DNA of 64,000 nt from Thinopyrum elongatum (lineage: Eukaryota; Streptophyta; Magnoliopsida; Poales; Poaceae): contig CM022302.1 of the NCBI GenBank assembly GCA_011799875.1, positions 183,326,942 to 183,390,941 of the forward strand, given 5' to 3'. The notes below the pieces were generated by a model. The model was given only the letters and a program-made list of their open reading frames with translations. It had not been told where the DNA came from and did not search any database. The position numbers and the translations under genes were made by a program. Below are positions 58,107 to 64,000 of this stretch, piece after piece (position 1 is the stretch's first letter; each line of letters begins with the position of its first letter).

Positions 58107-59239
58107 TGAATATCATGAAGGGTGTTTTGTGTCCGCACTGTTACCCTTAGCCAACGTATTGGTGCCCGGAGGCGGTAGTGCGGGAACGAAACCAGGCGAT
58201 CAGACTATTCGGTTTTACTGCTTTCACTTAGCCTTAGGAGCTTGACGGTGGGGACTAGGGACTAGCCCCCGGTGTATTTGTGATATACTTGGGGGTCGAA
58301 GCCTGCCCTTTCCGATCACATGGTTTGTGTTAAAGACGAACCCTTCATGTGACACGGCGAAATCGCCAATGATTTTTAGAGTCCAACCTCGTCATCCGAT
58401 CGCAGACCCGTTCGCGCTTACTATGACGATCAGTTTTCGGTGACCGGGCGAACCAGTAGTACAATCGCAGGGGTTCTCCCTTTGCCCTCTTAGCCGAACA
58501 AGCAGAACATAAGGGGCAAACACAGGAGCTAGGCAACCCAACTATTGACCCAAGACATAGTTCGGAACAGATGCATATAGTGCAATATCCGAGACGCCGG
58601 ACACCTAGCGGGAAGCGGTGCCGGACTAAAGATATTGAGCTGATGTATAAATCAAACTCGTAACTGATTAATATATTTTCATGTCGGGCTGTTCGAAGAG
58701 CGAGGAGAGAATCGGAAAGGGACAGAAAAATTGCAAGATGCAGATATCCGAACACCATAAAGGGTATTTTTATTATTTCTCGTAAGCTCGGGACGTCTAA
58801 CCGTACAATTCGTACTGCGAAGGCAGTACTTGCAAGAGAGAAAGAAAAAGAAAATTTACACAGTAGAGGTTGACGCAGGGCCTTGATGCGTGAGTTGAAG
58901 CCTTCACTGTGCCCTGCTACACATCTGCACCTTTGCTTCTGATAGGTGGGGGTTGGGACCTTCGATGAGACCTTGATGGGAGAGGACCCTGCCGATGAAG
59001 CTTTAAACTTGGGGGTATCTGGAATTGGTATCCAGCTCGTCCGAAGATGAGGTAATTTCGAAGTTCGGTTTAACCAAACATGTACTTCAGATTAATGTAT
59101 GCCTCACGGCTGCCCATGGTATTTTGAGTGCGAAGTTGTGCTGACGAGGCACGTGGAGCGTGAAGAATGTGGGCGTGTCGTGGGGCGCGTATCCCTATTT
59201 GCGGCGAACGCATGCGGGTTCCCATGATGGGGAACGAGT
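58107..59239. other. T1 interior between the convergent genes
   Basis: Non-coding sequence between the protease end of the minus-strand gene and the 3' end of the plus-strand gene. A polymerase would be expected here in an autonomous relative. I see no RT or integrase motif on either strand. Confidence 0.6.
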
Positions 59240-62200
59240 TCAAACCCGTTTACTGTTGTCGCCGGCCCTTACAGTGGGTCGGCATCCGGGCCTATATGGG
59301 CCGGTGTGGTCTTCGGCCGTTAGGGCTGCAGTGTGCTCTTCGGTTCGAAGTGAGGGTTCTGTGTTGCCGTTGATAGTTATGACGCCTGAAGGACCAGGCA
59401 TTTTCAACTTGAGGTACGCGTAGTGCGGAACGGCATTGAATTTAGCGAACGCTGTTCGGCCGAGGAGTGCGTGATAGCCACTGCGAAAAGGTGTAATATC
59501 GAAGATCAAGTCCTCGCTTCGGAAATTATCCGGAGATCCAAACTCCACTTCGAGTGTCGCGGTGCCCGTGCAGCGAGCCTCCACTCTCGGAATGACTCCC
59601 TTGAAGGTGGTGTTACTGGGTTTAATCCTTGATGGATCGATCCCCATTTTCTTCACTGTATCCTCGTATATCAAATTGAGGATGCTTACTCCGTCCATTA
59701 GGACTCTAGTGAGGTGGAATCCATCGATGATGGGGTCCAGCACTAGGGCTGCGGACCCTCCATGGTGTATACTGGTGGGATGATCCCTACGATCGAACGT
59801 GATCGGGCAGGCTGACCATGGATTGAACTTCGGCGCTACTGGCTTGATAGAGTATACATCCCATAGCGCTCGCTTCCTCTCCTTCTTCGGTATGTCGGTT
59901 GTGTAGATCATGTTTACCATCTTGACCTCAGAAGGGAAGGGTTTCTGGCCTCCACTATTCAGCCTGCGGGGCTCGTCATCATCCTCGCTTCTTGGGCTTT
60001 TGCCAGAGTCTTCGGCTGTGAGTTTGCCGGCCTGTTTGATCACCCAACAATTTCGGTTGGAGTGGTTGGCGGGCTTCTCTGATGTGCCGTGGATCTGGAA
60101 AGGCCTGTCCAAAATTGTGTCCAGCCTAGACTGGCCATCACTGTTACCTTTAGGGGCTTTCTTTCGGGTTCCGGACTTCTGGTTTCGGAATCCGGCATTT
60201 ACTGTCGTATCCTCACCCTCGCCGTCATTGTGGTGACATTTATTCTTGCTGCGTCGGGGCTTTCCATTTCCGTCCCGAACCTCAGAGGTACCGGGTGTGT
60301 CTGGGTTGGTGTTCTTGCGAACAAGCCAACTGTCTTCGCCCGCGCAAAAGCGGGTCATGAGGGAAGTAAGGGCTGCCATAGTTCTTGGTTTGTCCTGGTT
60401 GAGCTGCCGTACAAGCCATTCATCCTTGACACTATGCTTAAAGGCAGCCAAGGCTTCGGCATGCGGACAGTCAACGATCTGATTTTTCTTAGTCAGGAAT
60501 CGGTTCCAAAATTGTCGGGCAGATTTTCCGGGTTGTTGCATGATGCAATTTAAGTCGTCAGCATCCGGAGGCCGGACATAGGTGCCCCGGAAGTTTGCTC
60601 GAAAAGTGTCCGCAAGCTCTTCCCAGCAACCTATAGAGTCTTCGGGAAGGCTATTCAGCCAGTGTTGAGCTGGGCCTTTAAGCTTGAGCGGTAAATATTT
60701 AATGGCGTGGAGGTCATCTCCTCGCGCCATGTGGATGTGGAGGAGGAAATCCTCTATCCATACGGCTGGATCTGTGGTTCCATCGTATGATTCGATGTTC
60801 ACAGGCTTGAAGCCTTCTGGGAATTGGTGTTGCATTACCCTCTCTGTGAAGCACAGGGGGTGTGCGGCGCCCCGAACTAGGTCTATGTCGCGACGGAGGT
60901 CTTCGGCCCTCCTACTCTGCTGCTGCTCCCGAACTCTATTGTTTCGGTTTAACCGATCATAGTATCCTTCCCGGTATGCGGGCAGATCCTCTCTGGGTCC
61001 GTAGATGGACCTGGTATGGCCTCCTCGAGCATCTAGGTCATGGCAGAGGTCATACGCGTAAGTGGGCCGCACCTGATCCTTGCCATGACGGCGAGGTGGG
61101 GTGGCTGGATGTTCGGCCTTGTCAGCTTCCCTGTCCCACCCTCTAGGAGGTCGGTCTAGCTGTTCGGCATTTGTATACGTCGGGCGTGTTGGCTCTATAG
61201 CCTCATTGTCGAACTGGGGCAATAGTCTTCGTTTAGGATAACTCCTGGTTGGCTGATCGCGGCCGTACCCCTCTTCGGCAGCTAGGACTTTAGTCCATTG
61301 GTCGTTGAGGGTGTCCTGTTCAGCCTTGATTTTGTGTTTTTTGCTTCTTTAGGCTACGGGCGGTGGCTAAAAGCCTCCGGTTGAACTGTTCTTGCTCCAG
61401 AGGGTCTTCGTGGACGATAAAATCTTCCTCCCTGAGACTGGCCTCCTCTTCAGAGAGTGGGAGGTAGTTGCTATCCTCGGAGTCTTCGTGGCTTTCCGGA
61501 TTGAGCGGGTCCTCCTACCCCGCGGGGTCATCCTGATGATGCTCGTTGGCTGCGTCTCCGGCGAGGTCATCCGTATATTTACGGTGCCATTCTCCGCCGA
61601 GTCTACATTGCTTGCGTGGCTTCGACGTGGTTTTGATCGACGGCTCTGTTTTCGGCGTTTGGGAGGCTCATCTCTAGGCTTGCCTCGGTCCTGCTCAGGA
61701 GTGTCATTGCCGTCCTTTGGGGTGTCCACCATGTAAATGTCGTAGGTGGATGTGGCCGACCAGCGGCCCATGACGGGGGGATCGACCTAAGCATTAGCCG
61801 CGGTTACGTCCTCCTCGTCAATGTATTCGACATTCTCCGAATTATAGTCTAACATATTGGTTAAATCATCGATAGTTGCTACCAAATGGGTGGTGGGTGG
61901 GGCGCAAAATTCCCTGTCGAATGCCTCGAAGGGTCAGTGATTGAAGGCGGAGGGCAGGTTCTCCTGGATAGTCATTTTTTGAATTCGGTCTAGCGCCTCG
62001 TTCAAAATATCGAGGGTTACCAGACTTGAGGGCTCTAGGCCAGACTTTGTGCTGACGAAGCGGAGGTCGGTCTGTGACTCAACCGATCCTTAGTCCCGGA
62101 CAGACCTATCTTCAGGATTCGGGACCGAAACCTCGAGGGGCACCGGATTGTCCTCGGAAACTGAGGATGTGCTTTGACCCTCCTGTGCACCTTCCACGCC

Positions 62201-62724
62201 AATGTTTGAGATGGGTCGTTTTGGGCCGGGGGTGACCCCTGGCCGCTATTCACCGACTCAGGGTGCGGACTCGAGGCCAGCAAGGTGTTGCGGGGGAGGA
62301 GCTCGGCCGAGATCGAATATTGGCTTCTGACCTCTGGTTCTGCCTCGAGGGCCGGGGATAAATCCTCCGCCAATGTGAGTTCGGTGGACGGTGGGGTAAG
62401 GTCCCCTCTCTCAGGGAGTCCTTCCTGGCTCAAAGCCGTTTGGTGGACTAGGGCTAATTCAAAGATCTGATCGGAGGTGTACGTCGGAGCAGGCGCGGCA
62501 AGGCCTGCGGGGGTGGTGAATCCGGTGAAAACCAAATCCCCCCGAGCGTTAGTAACGTACTCCAGATTGCCGAATCAAATCCGGTGTTCGGGAGCGAAGT
62601 TGTCGACCTAGTCAAGACGGCTAGTTGAATCAGCGTGCAGTACGATGCTGCCAAAAGCGAAGAGTTGTCGAGGGATGAAGAGATCCATGGAACTGATGTC
62701 CTCTCCAAGGACTAAGCGAGCCAT
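59240..62724 (-). pseudogene. gag: T1 gag-protease
   Basis: The likely start is Met at 62724 (MARLVLGEDISSMDLF), close to the PBS. Stops and slips break the N-terminal third. From 61222 to 59240 the frame is open for 660 codons, with no ATG at its left edge because it continues an upstream frame. Motifs: Gag core FKPVNIESYDGTTDPAVWIE, LKLKGPAQHWLNSLPEDSI and WEELADTFRANFRGTY; a Cys/His segment near HSNRNCWVIKQAGK; a protease-like region with VLMDGVSILNLIYEDT, where a Gly beside the catalytic Asp is replaced by Val; and HALLGRTAFAKFNAVPHYAY. The frame ends shortly after the protease, with no RT. Confidence 0.82.
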
Positions 62725-62771
62725 CGATCCTTCCGGTGATCCAACAGCGGAACTCTCAATGAAAGCACCAA

Positions 62772-63220
62772 TGTCGGGGTCAAAACCGGCTGACCTCGGG
62801 GTAGGGAGTCCCGAGCTATGGATCCAGGATTGATGGGTAACAAGGGACGACAAACACAGTGTTTACCCAGGTTTGGGCCCTCTCGAAGAGGTAATACCCT
62901 ACGTCATACTTGATTGTATTGATTGTATAACGTGGTTTACAGAGTAGATCTACCTCAAGATCAGTATGAGCTAAACCCTAGGCTACGGGGGAATGAAGAT
63001 AGCCCCCCCCTAATGACTACAACCCTCAGTTTATATAGACACCGATAGGGTTAGGGTTACCAAAGATATATTACAACAAGAGGGAAAGACATCTCGTCCA
63101 CCCTTGACTTGGAGGGCACACCACAGCTTCACAGGTCTCCGGTCACCACACGGCTCCACCAGTCCGGCCCATGCACAATGGGTCGTCGCCCCAAGGACCC
63201 CTTAGTCCATGACTCCCTCA
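62772..63220 (-). repeat. T1 5' LTR
   Basis: 449 bp. The plus-strand CTATATAAAC-like TATA region near 63030-63045 reads as TCTATATAAACTG on the minus strand and is a candidate promoter for gag. The left copy has substitutions there. Confidence 0.92.
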
Positions 63221-63531
63221 CAGATAATACTCGGTTGTCCTGAAGTTCTAGCAGAATTGTTCTAAGCTCGAAGCACAAAGCACTGAAAGATGAACAAGAA
63301 TCGTATGGAGATATGATCGGCAAAAGATTGTCTACGGGTCAAAATTCTCGTCATCAGTGATGTCCACATCAATGACTGAGAAAAATATCATGATCTTGCA
63401 TCACTTACTATCAATTATGAGAGATATTGATTCGAGTGGGAGTGCACCTGACATTAAAATTGTTTAAACACTAGTGCAACTTAATTATGAAATTTTGCCT
63501 AAATATATTTGTGTTTATAGTTGTAGATCGA

Positions 63532-63959
63532 ATGGCTCGCAATATGTTCAACTTAGCCCCTGTGTTAGGGAAGGAAAAGTTGGCTGCTAAGGGTAGAAAC
63601 TATGCGGATTGGATCCGGAACCTGAGATTTGTTATCAGGAGTGCGAAGGAGTATGTGCTGGATGGCCCCTAGGTGATCCTCCTGCAAAGGATGCACCAAA
63701 ATAAGTTGTGGATGCTTTCACTGCTCGTAGTGATGACTATGGGTCAGTCTAGTGCCTCATGCTAACTTGCATGGATCCTGAACTGCAGAAACGTTTTGAA
63801 CATTCTACTACTCAGTTTGTAATTGGGTCCCTAAAAGTTCTATATAAGAAGTAGGCAAGGACCGAACGTTTTGAAATAACCAAGGCCTTGATTGAATGGA
63901 AGATGGCAGAGGGTTCCTCGGTGAGTGAGCGTAGAGTGAAGCTCGCTGGCTATGTTAAT
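63532..63959 (+). pseudogene. gag: C2 gag, 5' part
   Basis: Starts MARNMFNLAPVLGKEKLAAK at 63532 and continues NYADWIRNLRFVIRSAKEYV, the N-terminal signature shared with the C1 gag. A TAG at 63670 and a frame slip follow, then RTERFEITKALIEWKMAEGS in another frame. It is cut by an LTR at 63960. Confidence 0.8.
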
Positions 63960-64000
63960 TGATACGTCTCCAACGTATCTATAATTTATGAAGTATTCAT
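63960..64000 (+). mobile_element. Start of another gypsy LTR (G3)
   Basis: TGATACGTCTCCAACGTATC at 63960 matches the start of the G2-type LTRs, here on the plus strand, interrupting C2 gag. Only 41 bp are in the window, so its orientation as a 5' or a 3' LTR cannot be told. Confidence 0.7.

Larger units (their letters stand above)
49692..63220 (-). mobile_element. Non-autonomous gypsy element T1 (minus strand) with an antisense gene
   Basis: LTRs are at 49692-50140 and 62772-63220, each exactly 449 bp. On the minus strand they run TGAGGGAGTC...GACACCGACA. After the right (5') LTR, TTGGTGCTTTCATTGAGAG is the expected PBS position. Gag plus protease is on the minus strand (62724-59240), there is no RT/RNase H/integrase, and a multi-exon gene runs on the plus strand next to the 3' LTR. 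A solo LTR is inserted between the two convergent genes. The Gag style is that of Tat-branch grass gypsy elements. Family name not assigned. Confidence 0.87.
47832..64000 (+). mobile_element. Copia element C2, outer shell of the right-hand nest
   Basis: Visible parts are a 5' LTR piece (47832-48680), PBS and leader (48682-49691 and 63226-63531), and the gag start (63532-63959). The leader resembles the C1 leader around 33650-33750 (AAGTGCTCTTCCC-type segment). C2 is interrupted by G1 at its left, T1 at 49692 and another gypsy LTR at 63960. Its remainder lies outside the window. Confidence 0.75.

Overview
The window is transposon-rich plant nuclear DNA, almost certainly from a Triticeae grass (wheat, rye or barley group). 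It contains BARE/Angela-type copia and Athila-lineage gypsy elements with LTR ends typical of that group, CACTA-type subterminal repeats, a Tourist-like MITE, and one degraded host gene of the grass F-box/LRR/FBD class. I see no intact host gene, no tRNA or rRNA gene, and nothing prokaryotic. Family names are given from memory of LTR termini and protein motifs, not from a search.

Layout. 1-2553: intergenic DNA with a MITE and diverged direct repeats. 2554-22562: an F-box gene (first part 4941-5157, remainder 22261-23776) split by an Athila-lineage gypsy element flanked by the 5-bp target duplication CCGCA. The locus was then tandemly duplicated. Copy 1 is 2554-15673. Copy 2 is 15674-22562 and has lost the equivalent of 2984-9213. 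The lengths close to within one base: 13,120 minus 6,230 is 6,890, against 6,889 observed. This explains the three LTRs, the second pol block and a displaced F-box fragment. 23.8-27.6 kb: repeat arrays and the right end of a CACTA transposon.

27.6-64 kb is a retrotransposon nest. The outer shell is a copia element (C2: truncated 5' LTR 47832-48680, leader, gag start at 63532). An Athila-like element on the minus strand (G1) abuts its LTR. G1 is interrupted by a related element (G2, 29972-46149, target duplication GGGAG). G2 is interrupted by an Angela/BARE-type copia element (C1, 31680-39830, target duplication ATTTG). C2 is also interrupted by a minus-strand gypsy element (T1, 49692-63220, target duplication CAGAT), which contains a 4-kb solo LTR (54078-58101, target duplication CCAAG). 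Another gypsy LTR begins at 63960.

The observations most worth following are four. The duplication-plus-deletion history of the split F-box gene can be reconstructed to the base. An intact 264-codon ORF of unknown function sits where gag should be in G1. T1 has gag and protease but no polymerase, and carries a five-exon gene on the opposite strand whose four introns all splice in frame. The first gypsy element has a small coiled-coil ORF downstream of pol. Nearly all retrotransposon coding regions are broken by stops and frameshifts.
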